Assembly: GCA_026018925.1 (NCBI GenBank)
Contig: JAKSZU010000018.1
Location: 26,536,452-26,600,451, forward strand
DNA length: 64,000 bases
Source of the DNA: Tupaia tana
Lineage: Eukaryota; Chordata; Mammalia; Scandentia; Tupaiidae
Direction of reading: 5' to 3'
The notes beneath the pieces were generated by a model that searched no databases, was not told the DNA's origin, and was given only the letters and a program-made list of their open reading frames with translations. Of this stretch, positions 40,550-52,280 are shown piece by piece. The translations under genes and the position numbers were made by a program. Position 1 is the first letter of the stretch. Every line of letters starts with the position of its first letter.

Positions 40550-40560
40550 TTAAAAATATC
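40285..40560 (+). mobile_element. tRNA-SINE A, long form, older
   Basis: GGGACCAGCAGGTGGTGTGGTAGTTAAGACTCTGGAC head, CCCAAAATCTTGAGAG middle, GAGCACACACACTCTGGC and A25 tail. ATATTTGGTG-type duplications are visible near 40270 and 40563. Confidence 0.88.
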
Positions 40561-40777
40561 TATATATTTGGTGATATTGTCAGTAGCATAGTGTAGGCAA
40601 AAATAGTCATAGAAGTATATTGAGTAGACCATGGGAGATGAAAAGAGTAAGTTGTACCATTTTTTGTCATTTATCTATAAAGAGTGACAGAGAATTGGGA
40701 TAGTATCTGACAGAGAGACTGTGTCAAGGGAATTATTTAAAAGAAAATAATGTTGGGTGTTATTAGAATATATTTTG

Positions 40778-41032
40778 TAAGGCAACAAGTGGCATGGTGT
40801 TTGGGGCACTGGATTCCATGTGACCTACCATGGTTGGACTCTTGGAGTGGGTGGCTTAAAGTTCAAGCCTGTCATGTGTGCTCAAAATCCCAGAAGGAGA
40901 ATGGGGAAGGGATTGTGGCGTGGCCATACCTGCAGAAGATGATTTCTCACTTTCTCTTCCCCTATCTCTTTCTCTCTATCTCTCTCATAGTGCACATGCC
41001 CTATGGCAAGAAACCTTTTAAGAAAAAAGAAA
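40778..41032 (+). mobile_element. tRNA-SINE A, long form, older 'GGATTCCA' subfamily
   Basis: AAGGCAACAAGTGGCATGGTGTTTGGGGCACTGG head, CCCAGAAGGAGAATGG, CACATGCCCTATGGC. It is flanked by a 12-13-bp duplication AGAATATATTTTG (40764-40776, 41033-41045). Confidence 0.92.
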
Positions 41033-41110
41033 AGAATATATTTTGCTATGATAGCAGTGATCCAGCTCACCAATGTCTGGACTTTCATTTCTCTTTTATG
41101 TTTTTATCTT

Positions 41111-41373
41111 TGTTGTTGTTGTTCATTATAATTTGCTATAGGGCATGTGTGCTTATGAGAGAGAGACAGAGACAAAGAGAAAAAATGTGAGAAATCATCC
41201 CCCCAGGGGAGATAGCCATGCTGCACTCCCTTCTCCACTATTCTCTTCCTGGGACTTTGGGCACACACACACATGTTCCAGGAATGATTTCCAAGCCCCC
41301 GGATCTGGGACTTGAACTGTGCAGTCAGTAATGTGGGATCCAGTCTCCTTAAACTCCATGCCATCTGCTGACC
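41111..41373 (-). mobile_element. tRNA-SINE A, older 'GGATCCCA' subfamily
   Basis: From TTGCTATAGGGCATGTGTGC through CTGGGACTTTGGGCAC to CATGCCATCTGCTGACCC. The head carries ATGTGGGATCCAGT. Confidence 0.84.
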
Positions 41374-42007
41374 CTATTTTATGATTTCTTATTTACACTC
41401 AATCATTGTACATCTCCACAGCATACAATATAGTTTTGCGAAGTATGCATGCAGAATGTGGCAATAAAATCAAAGCTATTACCTTACACATAATTTTCAA
41501 CAGAGAACTTTATTGTGTCTCTTAAGTGTTACTTTGTCTTCTTCAAAGAGTTTAAAGACTTAATTATAGTCATTTAAATTTGGTCAAGATTTCCTATCAT
41601 AGGCCAATATTTCAGGGTTAGAATAAGACATTATTTTGTGAAGTTGATCTACAGCATCTGGCTTGTGTACTCCAATCTCCCATTTATTCCTTAATTCTTT
41701 TCTACAACTAAACCTGCAATGCTCCTTGTGAATAACTAAACAACACCCTAGATAAAAGTTGTAATTGCTGCAGTTCAACTTTTTTTTTCTTGTCATCATA
41801 AACAATAGGAGGAAATCGATTATTGTTGCTGAACTCATATGATTCCAAATGAAATAATTTAGCTGATATTGTGTGAGCTGTTGTTTCATTTTTTTCAACT
41901 TTGTGTCCTATGAAAAGATTTATTCTTATGAACATAGAACAAAGCTAAAAAGGTATACTATAGTCTGAAGGTTTGTATACCCCCAAAATTCATAGGTTGA
42001 ATTTTTT

Positions 42008-42219
42008 TGAGAGATATTTTTGCTATAGGGTTCACACACTCACCAGAGACACAGAGAGACAGAGAGAAAGTGAGAAATCACCCCCCCTAGAAAGTATGGC
42101 CATGCCACAATCCCTTTTCCTCCATTCTCCTCTCGAAATTTTGAGTACATATACCTGGTATGAGTTTCAACTACAGTTGACCATGTGGAGTCCAACACCT
42201 CAACTACCTTGCCCACCCT
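42008..42219 (-). mobile_element. tRNA-SINE A, long form, inside the MaLR LTR
   Basis: GAGAGATATTTTTGCTATAGGGTTCACACACTCACC to ACTACCTTGCCCACC, with TTGAATTT on both sides. The head is shortened. Confidence 0.82.
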
Positions 42220-42342
42220 CAAATTGAATTTCTTAACTCTTTGGCAATAATATTAGGAGATAAGGTCATTTGGGAGCTGGTTAGTCATGAGGGCAGACAT
42301 CTCATGAATGAGATTAATGCCCTTAGAAAATAGGACTCAGGG

Positions 42343-42606
42343 GGACCAGCAGATGGCATAGTCATCCGTGATTCGAGTCCTGGACCAGGCAGCTTAAAAT
42401 TCTTGTTGGGCACATATGTGTTCGTGCACAAAATCCCAAGAGAAGAATGGAGAAGGGATTACAGCATGGCCATCCTCCCTGGGGGATGATTTCTCACTTT
42501 CTGTCTTTCTCTCTCTGTCTCTCCAGTGAGCACATGTACCCTATAGCAAAAAAACCGCTCTCTTAAAAAAAAAAAAAAAAAAAAAAAGAAAAAGAAAAAA
42601 GAAAAA
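42343..42606 (+). mobile_element. tRNA-SINE A with internal head deletion, inside the MaLR LTR
   Basis: GGACCAGCAGATGGCATAGTCATCCGTGATTCGAGTCCTGG: the segment between box A and box B (anticodon-arm equivalent, about 35-40 bp) is missing. It is flanked by GACTCAGGG (42334-42342, 42607-42615). Confidence 0.88.
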
Positions 42607-42969
42607 GACTCAGGGAGCTTATTAGCTCCTTCTGCCATAAAAAAAAATATGAGAAATACATTTCTTTATTACTGAGCCACCCTGTCTATGGTATTTTGTT
42701 ATAACAGCCTGAATGGACCAAGTTAAGGTAAAAACACAAAAGTGCTGAACCAAACATAGCATGTGATTTACAGAAATCTGGTGTTGCTTAGTATCTCATG
42801 ATCTAAATCGGTGTCACATTTGATGTGCACTATGCAGTTTTAACTTGTTAGTTGAATAGATAATCAAACGCAGCCTTTGAACTGTACAACAGAAATATAA
42901 AATGGTCCTAGACTCGATTCTCAAAAGGTTTTTTGCATTTCCAACCAAAAGCCTCTTTCCCCAAAGTTA

Positions 42970-43049
42970 TTGGGTCTTCAGTAAAATCATGACATGTTTT
43001 CTCTTTTTTTTCTATGCAAAAATGCATCATGACTTTTCCGACAACCCAA
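42970..43049. mobile_element. Mariner-type palindromic MITE
   Basis: 80 bp. TTGGGTCTTCAGTAAAATCATGAC pairs with CATCATGACTTTTCCGACAACCCAA. TA flanks lie at 42968-42969 and 43050-43051. The right arm is the best-preserved one in the window. Confidence 0.9.
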
Positions 43050-43051
43050 TA

Positions 43052-43735
43052 TTTTACTAACCCATAGAATATGGCCTTGATTTGCTTCAAATTGGGTTTT
43101 GTAAGTAACATACATGTCTTGATTTTTAAAGTGATAACCATGGTATGGATTATTCCATAAAAATAATCACCAGGAAATCAGCAATAAAATCTCCAGTAAA
43201 TTATTTATCTTATACTACATGATTACTTCTTATTATTCTAATATTCACCCACCTTATATCAAAAAATTTTAGATAAAAAAATACATCATAGCTAATCACA
43301 CTCAACAATGTGAGGAACTTTATTCACACTGGATGTCGGAGGCTAATTTATCTGAAAGACATACTTCAGTGAAGAACACAACTAAAGAAAAAAGTACTGT
43401 TCACTTTTATATAGTAGTTGAACCAAAATAAAAATGTGAGTGGAAAACAATATGACTAGATGTTTTATCAACATCTTCCTCCACTTGCATTCTACTCTTA
43501 GAAAAATATGTTTCACTTAAGCTACACAGATCAGTCCTGAGCATTCCACGTAGCACTGTCCCACTGGCCATGGTCAGTTGACCTGAGGGTAATATGCTCA
43601 GAATGAGTCAATCAGATTTTCTTTGTTTTAAGATCAGAGACTGAGGCCAGTGGTATTGAATGTAGTTGCAGCTCCACGTTACTGCTTAGTTTGTTTTCGA
43701 TGCCCCAGAACTAAGGCTGGAAGGAAGCCGTGGCA
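43052..43735. other. Unique interval, no gene recognised
   Basis: No supported feature. Confidence 0.4.
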
Positions 43736-43739
43736 TTAG

Positions 43740-43975
43740 CCTTAGGGCATGAGAGGCATGATAGGGTAGTGATCAAGGATCACATGCTGGGGAGACAGAG
43801 AGCCTGGCGTCGGATCTTGGCTCTGCTACTTCTTTGCTACATAATCATGAACAATTTGCTTTATCACTCTTTCTCATGTTCTCTCTTGTGAAAAAGATGT
43901 CATCATAATTTCCTCATCAAATTGTCTTGTTTTATTTTGATTTGATGTTTCAAAATATGTGTGAAACCTACTGCG
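43740..43975 (+). repeat. MIR element
   Basis: GGGGAGACAGAGAGCCTGGCGTCGGATCTTGGCTCTGCTACTTCTTTGCTACATAATC and CAATTTGCTTTATCACTCTTTCTCATG follow the MIR tRNA-core order closely. Confidence 0.82.
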
Positions 43976-43979
43976 AGCA

Positions 43980-44161
43980 TTCAACATTTAACAGGTGAAA
44001 GGCGGGAATGCCCACCTCACCACTTCCTCCCAGCCTCTGATCACCGGGTTTGTGGGCACGCACACATATGTCCAGCATATGCAAGGAGACTTCAGGATGC
44101 GAACCTGGGACCTTCCTGAAGGGCTTCAGCCATTATGTTTCTGCTGTACCACAGGGACCAG
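43980..44161 (-). mobile_element. tRNA-like SINE (SINE B-related variant)
   Basis: The minus strand reads GGGGCTGGTCCCTGTGGTACAGCAG at the head, CAGGTTCGCATCC as a clear box B, and GACATATGTGTGCGTGCCCACAAACCC. It resembles neither SINE A form closely. Confidence 0.6.
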
Positions 44162-44178
44162 CCCCTGATATATTATTA

Positions 44179-44234
44179 TTTATTTTTTTTTAATTTTAAT
44201 TTATTCATTCATTTATTTTAATTTGACCAGAGAT

Positions 44235-44288
<54 letters not shown>

Positions 44289-44382
44289 TGAGAAAGCAAG
44301 CCACCCGGTCCAGGACTTGAACCATGATCAGCCATGTGGGAGTGTCCAGCAACCTTAACCACCATGCCACCTGCTGGTCCCA
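44179..44382 (-). mobile_element. tRNA-SINE A, short form with expanded GA tract
   Basis: A perfect 17-bp duplication CCCCTGATATATTATTA (44162-44178, 44383-44399). The body runs from TTTTAATTTGACCAGAG through (GA)n to CACCTGCTGGTCC. It landed at the end of the tRNA-like SINE at 43980. Confidence 0.95.
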
Positions 44383-44670
44383 CCCCTGATATATTATTAA
44401 TAGCATTTATTTTTTGTTTACTGTAGGGAAAATTAGGCTTCAGAGACCAGAATGAGTTTGAAAGAGAAAAAACGAGAACTTTCTGACATCTCTTGTTCTT
44501 ATGAAGTCAGCTGTATTTGTGGCATTTGGACTGCATAAAAGCGACCCACTCTTTTCATCCTTCCCCAAATAACTTGCAGCCAATATCTCCTTTTCAAAAT
44601 GATCTCATTGGCATATATATTCCTTCTAATCAAGGTTTCTCTCTGATTAAGTTAGAAAATGTCTTGCTTT

Positions 44671-44896
44671 GGGCCATTCTATAGTTTAGTGGTTAAGCCT
44701 GCGTGAGGCAAGCTGGATCCCACGTGGCCACTCAAGATTTGAATCCTGGCCCCAGAGGCTTGAAAAACATGTGCTTGCCTAGGATCCTGCTAGGAAGGAG
44801 AAATTGGGGCCATGACCAGGCCCCACTGGGGAGGGGTGGGGCATTTTCTGACTATTCATCTGCATATGTACCCTTTGGCATTAAAAAGAAAGAAAG
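44671..44896 (+). mobile_element. tRNA-SINE A, older 'GGATCCCACG' subfamily
   Basis: GGGCCATTCTATAGTTTAGTGGTTAAGCC, AGCTGGATCCCACGTGGCC, GATTTGAATCCTGGCCCC, and CTGCATATGTACCCTTTGGCATTAAAAAG at the end. It is flanked by GAAAATG-CTTGC-TTTG-type duplications. Confidence 0.8.
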
Positions 44897-45469
44897 AAAA
44901 TGACTTGCCTTTGCAATAGCAGATGACAGCAAGACACAGGGATTTTGGTTGTCATCAGTATCATGTGACTAAAAATTAAATAGGATATTGGGTTGCATTA
45001 AAAGAAGGTCAGAGTGACTATCAGAGACAGTAATCATCTTTTACTTTTCTGATTATACCAGACCTGATCAATTCTAGTGATTGCTTGTTTACCCAATAAT
45101 TTTGGTGAGTCTTACATGTATCTGGTGCTGGGAATAAAAGAAAAGAACAGCCCCAATTTTAAAGAGGCTCAGAGTTAAATAGATATAATAGAAACCGGAA
45201 ATTGCAACAAAGTACATAAATGATCTCACAGAATGACCGACAGGAAGCTGTGAACAGAGGATACAGAAGGTAGATACCCAATTCAATTTTTGCCTTTTCT
45301 TCTGAGACTGTCATGCCTCCGATCAAGATGGTTGTCAAGAACAATGTAACGTGAAAAAGGGGTGTCAGATTTTCACAGATTGTTTGATGTTGGTTTTGAA
45401 AATCATGGAAATTTATAGAGGCTAGCAAAAACAGAAACTTATATATTAACAAAGAATACGATGGCCACT

Positions 45470-45690
45470 TGTTAAGTACCATATAAGCTATTTCATTTTG
45501 TTTTATTAACAACTCTACAAGGCAAGCGCTATAGTCCTCTTGCACAGGAAGCTGTGGAGGGGCAGGGACATAAGTCATTTTTTCCAAGGGCACAGAGATA
45601 TTAATGGCAGAGCCAGGACTGTAGGTTAGTCAGTTCAGCCTCAGAGCCCACACTCTTTAACTATTGCTCTACTGTGACAGCTAATAAGAG
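45470..45690 (-). repeat. MIR element
   Basis: Antisense MIR words in order: TATTTCATTTTGTTTTATTAACAACTCTACAAGG, CAGGAAGCTGTGGAGGGGCAGGG, AAGGGCACAGAGATATTAATGGCAGAGCCAGGACTG and CTCAGAGCCCACACTCTTTAACTATTGCTCTACTG. Confidence 0.82.
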
Positions 45691-45937
45691 GACAAGGGTA
45701 ATAGACACCATTACTCAGGAATCAACAAAATAACTCAGATCTGCTCATCTCTAGGTTAGACACCTGAAAGTATCTGAGTTGCTGAGAGTCATGGTAAAAA
45801 TCTGTAAATACTTACAATAGAACGAAATATTTACCCTATATAACAGATATTTATGTGACACCAGATAATAGAAATAAACTAGGAATGAAATATCAGATGA
45901 TAAAAGACAAAACAGCTTAATAATAAAAGAAATGCAT

Positions 45938-46203
45938 GGGGCCAGCAGGCGGCATGGTGATTAAGATGCTGGATTCCCACATGGACAACCATGGTGTGAG
46001 TCCCAGAACTGGTGGCTTGAAAATCATACCAGGTGTGTGTGCACGCATCTTCAAAATCCTGAGAAGAGAATGGAGAAGGGATTGCAGCATGGCCATTCTC
46101 CCTGGTAGGTGATTTCTCACTTTCCCTCTCTGTTTCTCTCTGGCAAGTACATGTGTCCTGTGAGAAAAACCTAAATAGTAATAAATAAATAAATAAATAA
46201 ATA
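45938..46203 (+). mobile_element. tRNA-SINE A, long form
   Basis: GGGGCCAGCAGGCGGCATGGTGATTAAGATGCTGG head, (AAAT)n tail. AGAAATGCAT / AGGAATGCAT flank it (about 45928-45937 and 46203-46213). Confidence 0.92.
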
Positions 46204-46214
46204 AAGGAATGCAT

Positions 46215-47160
46215 TTGTTTAACACAATACACATCTTCATCATTAAGTAGTGAGCAAAACCTGAATGACCACGATTGTTCAACTGTGTGTCATCTATCAC
46301 AATCACAACTGACCTAAATTAATAGATGTTGGTGTAAAAGCATTTAAGAAATGAAAATAAAACATTATTTTTTTCAGCTAAGATTTAGAAAGCTTCATCA
46401 GAAATGAAAACTAACTACAAAATTGACTTTAAAATTTCTGGTCACACTACGTCCTAGAGTCACCCCTAGAAGGGTACATCAGTGCACCCCAGTCTTGGGT
46501 ATCCCAAGATTAAAAAAGAAAAAAGTCAGAAATGATGCCATATAAATATTAGTATACCTAGTTGCTTACAAGTTAAATAAAGTTTCTGAAACTGTTTTTT
46601 TTCCCTACAGAATGATGACTATTTTACAGAAATAACATGGAGAATTAATTTACACAGAGACCTTTTGCAGTATCTGATACACTCCCCTATTAAATATTTT
46701 CATGTACACATGTAAATGAATTACATACTCTTGACAGTTTTTGAAGGTTAAGCAATGAAAGGCACACTTATAGGCACAGAGTTGCCATTAATTTTGTTAG
46801 CTTGGTTTTAACAATGTTTGTTATTTTTGTCAATTTGCCGTAGAAAATTGCAAATATATCATATACAAAAATATGAGAAATGCTAATCACACAAAAGCAA
46901 CCACTCTTAATATGGCAGTGTATATATCTGCAACATATGATCCAATGATCCCTTTTCCCAATTCAAAGACTTGCAGTTATTTCTGGTCTGCTAAGTGCTG
47001 TGAGCATAGTCTTGCTTTAATGCTTAGGATGTCTTAATCTTTCACCAAACTGGAAATGAATGACACTGGGGAAACTTATATTTTTCAGAAGTAAAAAACT
47101 GTAGGCATACATTTAACTCAATATTCTATAATTTAAAAAAAATTGAAGAGCATATATTAA
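46215..47160. other. Unique AT-rich interval
   Basis: No supported gene or RNA. Confidence 0.4.
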
Positions 47161-47167
47161 TAACCAA

Positions 47168-47768
47168 CTGCTATAAGTTGAATGTTTCTGATACCTCCAA
47201 ATTTTATAACAATCCCCAATGCAACAGAAGTCGGGCCTTTGGGAGGTGTTTAGGTAATAGGGGTTCTGTTCTCATGAATGTATTAGTGACAGTATAAAAG
47301 GGCCTTGCAACAGGGTGTTCTCAGGAATAGCAGATGATGTAGTAGTTAAAGCGCTGAACTCTCACATGGCCAACTGCAGTTTGAGTCCTGGACTCAGCAG
47401 CTTGAAAACTTATGCTGGGTACACATGTGTGCATGCCCAAAATCCTGAGAGGAGAATGGAGGAAAATGGACTGTGGTGTTGCCATCCTCCCTGGGGGGTG
47501 ATGTCTCACTTTTCCTCTCTCTGTCTCTGTCTCCATCTCCAGTGATTACACATGTCACATGATCACACACACAAAAAAAATCTTTTAAAAAAGTGGGTTC
47601 CTGCTCTTCTGCCTTCTACCACATGAGAATTTATTGACCAGGGCCACACCAGATGTAAGCCCCTTCATCTTGGACTTTCTAGCCTATAGAACTGTGAGAG
47701 AATACATGTCTTCTCTGTCAATCACTCAATCTCAGGTATTCTGTTATAGGAGTGAAAAAAATATTAAA
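47168..47768 (+). mobile_element. MaLR-type LTR carrying a SINE
   Basis: CTATAAGTTGAATGTTTCTGATACCTCCAAATTTTATAACAATCCCCAATGCAACAG, GGCCTTTGGGAGGTGTTTAGG, TCATCTTGGACTTTCTAGCCTATAGAACTGTGAGAG and TATTCTGTTATAGGAG are MaLR words in order, split by the SINE at 47320. Confidence 0.8.
47320..47590 (+). mobile_element. tRNA-SINE A, long form, inside the MaLR LTR
   Basis: CAGGAATAGCAGATGATGTAGTAGTTAAAGCGCTGAACTCTCACATGGCC, CCCAAAATCCTGAGAGG, with an A-tail. Confidence 0.86.
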
Positions 47769-47769
47769 A

Positions 47770-49138
47770 CACATACAAAAATTAGTTTATGATATATAAA
47801 GACTTTTGTTATATATGCAGAGGTGAAAGCAGAAGGCATTTCTTTATTAAGTCACCAGGTCCAGACTATCCTTTTGAAACCCTTCATTTTCATGTAGGAG
47901 AGGTCTTTGCAACAATCATGAACTAAATTGAGAACTTTCCCCACTAAAATTATACAAATCATTCTCTTTGCTTCCACTCTAAATTCCTATTCCTGAAAAG
48001 GTTCTTCAAAATTACAATCATATGCATTAGTTGTTTGCATTCACATCAGATGGTTCAAGGGCAAATAGGAGACAGTACATGCTACTTCACATTGCATATT
48101 ACTGAGGTGCTAATTCTTCCATCACCATAAAAAAAAAAAAATCACAATTATATCTGGATTTCTTCACTGCTCTATGACTTACAGATACAAACCCGGACAC
48201 TGGTGTCATGTATATTTTATTAAAACTTCACCACGCATCAGCAAAGATAACTGTTCATACCTCCAGAATTTTTTATTCATGTTTATCCACAATGGGTGAA
48301 AGCAGCATGCAAAATAAATGAAGAATGATACCACAAATGTCTTTAGAGAGATATTAGAAGAGAATCAGCAGAGAGGGTTATGAAAGTTGTATGAGCCATA
48401 TATTATCTATGCATATGCTACACGGTCAGAACATTTAGTATGTCATGCTCCATACCAGTCCCAAATAATATATTTGACACATAATGAAGTTCGGGCTTGG
48501 GGTGGGAAGTAAATTCTGTCTTTATTGTTATTTTTAAAAATGAGTTTGTCTTTAAATGTGCTGTTCACATGAAAAGTCTCAGCATATTTTCATGATTATT
48601 TGAAAACCAGCCCTTTGTATGGAAACATCAAACATCGTTGCTGTTTTTCAATGTGTAAGCACTGGCATTTTATTTTCTTAGCTTGAGTAGGGCTCAATTT
48701 CCTAATGCCATTCATATTCCTTTTTGTCTCAGTGTTACTAATGAATATTGAAGCCAAAGACAGAAAACAAAGTGCCCAAGACAAGGTCAACAGGTTAAAA
48801 CAGGAGCATAGTAAAAAAAAATGCCCATAAGATGTTTCTTTGAGCCCAGGAGTCATACGGTGAAGTGGAAGATGAAGAGGCCCCCTTCACTTAGACATTT
48901 TTTCATCTAATTAGCATGTGTCAACCAAGGCTGAGGAGAAAAAGGCATGATGATATTTCAGACAATACAATGGAGATGCTATTCAGGAAGTACAAGGTTA
49001 ACAAATCTACAAGGGTATTTACACACATTTATTTTATATTTTTTATATCTTTGCCCCTTTGTGAATGTAAAAGATATGGTTTTGTAAAAATAGAAGGTCA
49101 TAGCTGGAAAAGAATTACATATAATTTAGCCTATTCTC
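47770..49138. other. SINE-free unique interval
   Basis: AT-rich and single-copy-looking. The 86-codon frame at 48596-48856 (minus) and the 77-codon frame at 48916 have no recognisable domain. Confidence 0.4.
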
Positions 49139-49139
49139 T

Positions 49140-49262
49140 TCATTTATAAAGATAAGGACACCATAGTCCAAAGAGGTCAAGAGGATTGCTTAAGTTCACA
49201 TAAATAGTAAGAGAAGGAATGAGTAAAGAGATCTCCTATCTCCCAGTGTCAGCCTCTCATTT
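49140..49262 (-). repeat. MIR-like fragment
   Basis: CATTTATAAAGATAAGGACACCATAGTCCAAAGAGGTCAAGAGGATTGCTTAAGTTCACATAAATAGTAAG matches antisense MIR text. Confidence 0.7.
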
Positions 49263-49504
49263 CGTTCTATGTAATGACCTAAATGACCCACAAGTCAAAG
49301 AAGTATTCAAAGAAAACTTTAAATATGATACCTTGAAAATGCCATTTGCCCCAAAACTGATGAAAAATGATTTTGAATATCTCAACTATTTTTAGATTGA
49401 ATTGTATATTGTCCTTTGTCCACTGTGTACCAAAGGAGCAGTAGTAAGGTGACATGAAATGCTCAACAACTGTGCCAGAGATAGATTTTTCTAATTTCAA
49501 ATCT

Positions 49505-49695
49505 AAGATCTATAACTTTTATTTATGTGACCTTGGACCAGTTAATTAATTTCTCTGTGCCTGAGCTGTCTTATCTAGAAAACTCGAACAATGGTCATTA
49601 CAAACTTAGTTATTGTGACGGTTAAGTGAGTGCACATGAAGTGTTTAGCAAACTATCTAGTCCAAAGTTAGTCTCAATGTATGTTATAAACTGCT
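49505..49695 (+). repeat. MIR element
   Basis: TTATGTGACCTTGGACCAGTTAATTAATTTCTCTGTGCCTGAGCTGTCTTATCTAGAAAACTCGAAC is clear MIR core. Transition to the 3' part with GACGGTTAAGTGAGTGC. Confidence 0.85.
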
Positions 49696-49700
49696 ATTAT

Positions 49701-49947
49701 TGAAAATTTTTGAGAGATTTTTGCTATAGGACGTGTGCACTTGCCAAAGAGAGAGAGAGAGACAGACAGAAAGTGAGAAATCACCCTGCCTCCTGGGTAG
49801 GGATGGTCACCTTGCAATCTCTTTTCCTGCATTCTCCTCTCAGGAGTTTGGGCATGTGTGCACATGTGCCCAGGGAGAGTTTAAGCCACTGAGTCTAGGC
49901 CTCAAACTGCAGTTGACTGTGTAACCATTACGTCATCTGCTAGTCCC
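49701..49947 (-). mobile_element. tRNA-SINE A, long form
   Basis: From GAGAGATTTTTGCTATAGGACGTGTGCACTTGCC to CATTACGTCATCTGCTAGTCCC. The head has lost the segment equivalent to the anticodon arm. Confidence 0.86.
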
Positions 49948-49949
49948 AG

Positions 49950-50585
49950 CAACTAGTATTAATAGTTGTTATTTTTAAGTATGATAAGACCTTTCCTTAT
50001 AAGGGGGCCTTACATCTGGATGCTGCCCAAAGGACTGGTGAATACATTTTCTTCCTATAACAGTGTGGTTTCCATCTTCAGACAGTGCAGAGGCATAAGA
50101 ACAGATTGGTCAATTCTCATATAATAAATGAGCACGAAAGATTCCTAACTATTTGGCTTCAAAACCCATAAGCAGATGGTCTATTTTGACATATTGGGTT
50201 CTAAATCCTTCTGCAGTCTTGTAAAGTTCAATAAAATGAAAAACCACATTGTTAAGTCATGGTACAGGGAATCAAGTATTTAGCCATATTTGATATACAT
50301 ATGTAGGATAAAATTAAATAATCATGAGAAAACAACCACTAGACCAAATAATTTTTGGTACAAAATTATTAAACAACTTATTCTTGTTAAATACAGTGTC
50401 ATACAACATATTGTTAATACTGTTGAATTCTGGCCTGTAGGAACGTCTCTTTAACCACCCCAAATAAAGTTTAACTTCAGGGACTATTCATTTACTTTAC
50501 AAGTACCCTATATGTACAACCTACTGAACTTCATTCTGGGAAGAAGAACTGTCCACAGGCCCTTTGAGCCACTTTCATGATACGT
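49950..50585. other. Unique interval, no gene recognised
   Basis: No supported feature. Confidence 0.4.
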
Positions 50586-50588
50586 ATA

Positions 50589-50655
50589 TTGGGTTGTCAG
50601 AAAAGTCATGATGTCTTTTTTCTGTGTAAAAATGCATCATGACTTTTCTGATGAA
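50589..50655. mobile_element. Mariner-type MITE, right end overrun by microsatellite
   Basis: TTGGGTTGTCAGAAAAGTCATGATG... pairs with GCATCATGACTTTTCTGATGA. The expected terminal CAACCCAA is replaced by the (TG)n run. Confidence 0.87.
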
Positions 50656-50688
<33 letters not shown>

Positions 50689-50725
50689 ATATATATATAT
50701 ATATGTGTGTGTATATATATGGATA

Positions 50726-50787
<62 letters not shown>
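50656..50787. repeat. (TG)n/(TA)n compound microsatellite
   Basis: Alternating TG and TA runs over about 130 bp. The Tyr/Ile and Cys/Val repeat frames here are artefacts. Confidence 0.97.
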
Positions 50788-50788
<1 letters not shown>

Positions 50789-50789
50789 C

Positions 50790-52265
50790 TAAATGAAAAG
50801 CCTTCAAATCTTAGTTTCATGTTTTATTCAAACACCACATAAAAGTTAGTTGGTAAGATGCTTATTGGGTTACCATTAAGTAACTCTTGACACTAATAGA
50901 ATATGTTTTTGTAGGGATGATTCATCAATAGGTAGTGTGAAAATATCTTCTTTGTTCCACTTCCTAATGTTCAAAACATAATGGAAATATACCATTCAAA
51001 AGAGTCAGGGACCCTAATTACCAAACAGAACACTGTAGCTCAAAGCATATTTTCTGCTAGGAAACAAACAGCTAATTGATTTACAAATGACTTGAAGTCC
51101 AAAACATAATTTGTAAGTAACTCAAGGACTTAAATATCCCAGGAGGACTATTGACTAGTAGAATCATAAAATAATCATAATGGTAACAATTCATAATGAA
51201 TATAGGACAATAGCTAGATTAGTTTTCTTTCTCAATGAGACTCTGCTATAGTAAGCTTTTAATGGCATTGTCTTTGATTAATGTTTGCTTTACACAAAAT
51301 TTATTGGTCATTTGCTCAGCAGAATCTTTTCAGAGAAAGATTACATGCAAAGATGTTTCACCAGTTATCTCTCCATAAACATATCTAGATTATAAATTGG
51401 ACAATAGAAGACTAATTAACACTGATTGGCAGATGCTTGTGCTAAGATGGTGCACTAAGGCAGAAAAATTTACAACTCGGCTCCTGAAAAAGAAATTCAT
51501 TTGTGACTCCTCAAAGAGTACCTGGATGAGCATTTAAAACCTATCCCCAAAGTCCTCTTCCCCTCTTACAACGTCAACACATCAGTCTTCAGAGTTAGAT
51601 AAAAGGAATCTGATGAGGACCACGTTAACATTTATGTTGAGCTTAAATAAAACATGAAACTAACATCTTGAAAGACTGTGAGTTGAGCAAGGCAGTATTC
51701 ACACCCTGCTATTCAAGAATTATTCATGAAGGTTCAGTGCTTCTCGAGATTTTAGTTGCTTCTATCTGATTTTACTTAAAGTTCTTCCTTGCAATGATTG
51801 TTTTCAGATATTTCGTCTACTGAGATAGGAAGTATGTAATAACAGGAAGAAACAGTTTGAGCACCTAATAATATTTAAATGCCTTAATTGCCTGATCATC
51901 TTCCTTCCTGATTGTTAAATAAATATCTCTATTTGTTAGGGTGAGGAATGTGTCAGTGAAAGGAAAAGGAAAGGTTTACATTTAGAGAAAGTAGATTAAA
52001 CAGAATGATTCTAATTTGAGAAAAATTAAGGCTATTTATTCCCAGAGTTCAGAGTTCAGCAAAGTCTGAGTTATTTACTAATAATTTTTTCACAGTGTAT
52101 CTTGGCTTTATGTTTAAGCAAAAACCCAAAGAACTGACACCATTGACCAAGGTTCATTAGAATTCATGCCCTAAACTTCTCACCCATATCTATGAGAAAA
52201 AAACATGTTATTCCTTGGGCTTTCCTCTTCTAGGCTCACAGCCTGGTGTCTCTAGGGAGAATATA
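50790..52265. other. SINE-free unique interval
   Basis: About 1.5 kb, AT-rich, with no supported gene. Confidence 0.4.
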
Positions 52266-52280
52266 TGACAAAGTGGTCCT

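Larger units (their letters stand above)
41957..42722 (+). mobile_element. MaLR-type LTR carrying two SINEs
   Basis: CTATAGTCTGAAGGTTTGTATACCCCCAAAATTCATAGGTTGA, then (after a SINE) TAATATTAGGAGATAAGGTCATTTGGGAGC...CTCATGAATGAGATTAATGCCCTTAGAAAA, then (after a second SINE) AGCCACCCTGTCTATGGTATTTTGTTATAACAGCCTGAATGGACC. This is the ordered text of a MaLR (MLT1/MST-like) LTR. Confidence 0.78.

Noticed and set aside
45159..45593. 144-codon minus-strand frame with hydrophobic segments
   Set aside because: It overlaps an antisense MIR, lacks any recognised domain, and could be chance in AT-rich DNA.
50575..50842. Tyr-Ile and Cys-Val repeat proteins on both strands
   Set aside because: Translations of the TG/TA microsatellite.
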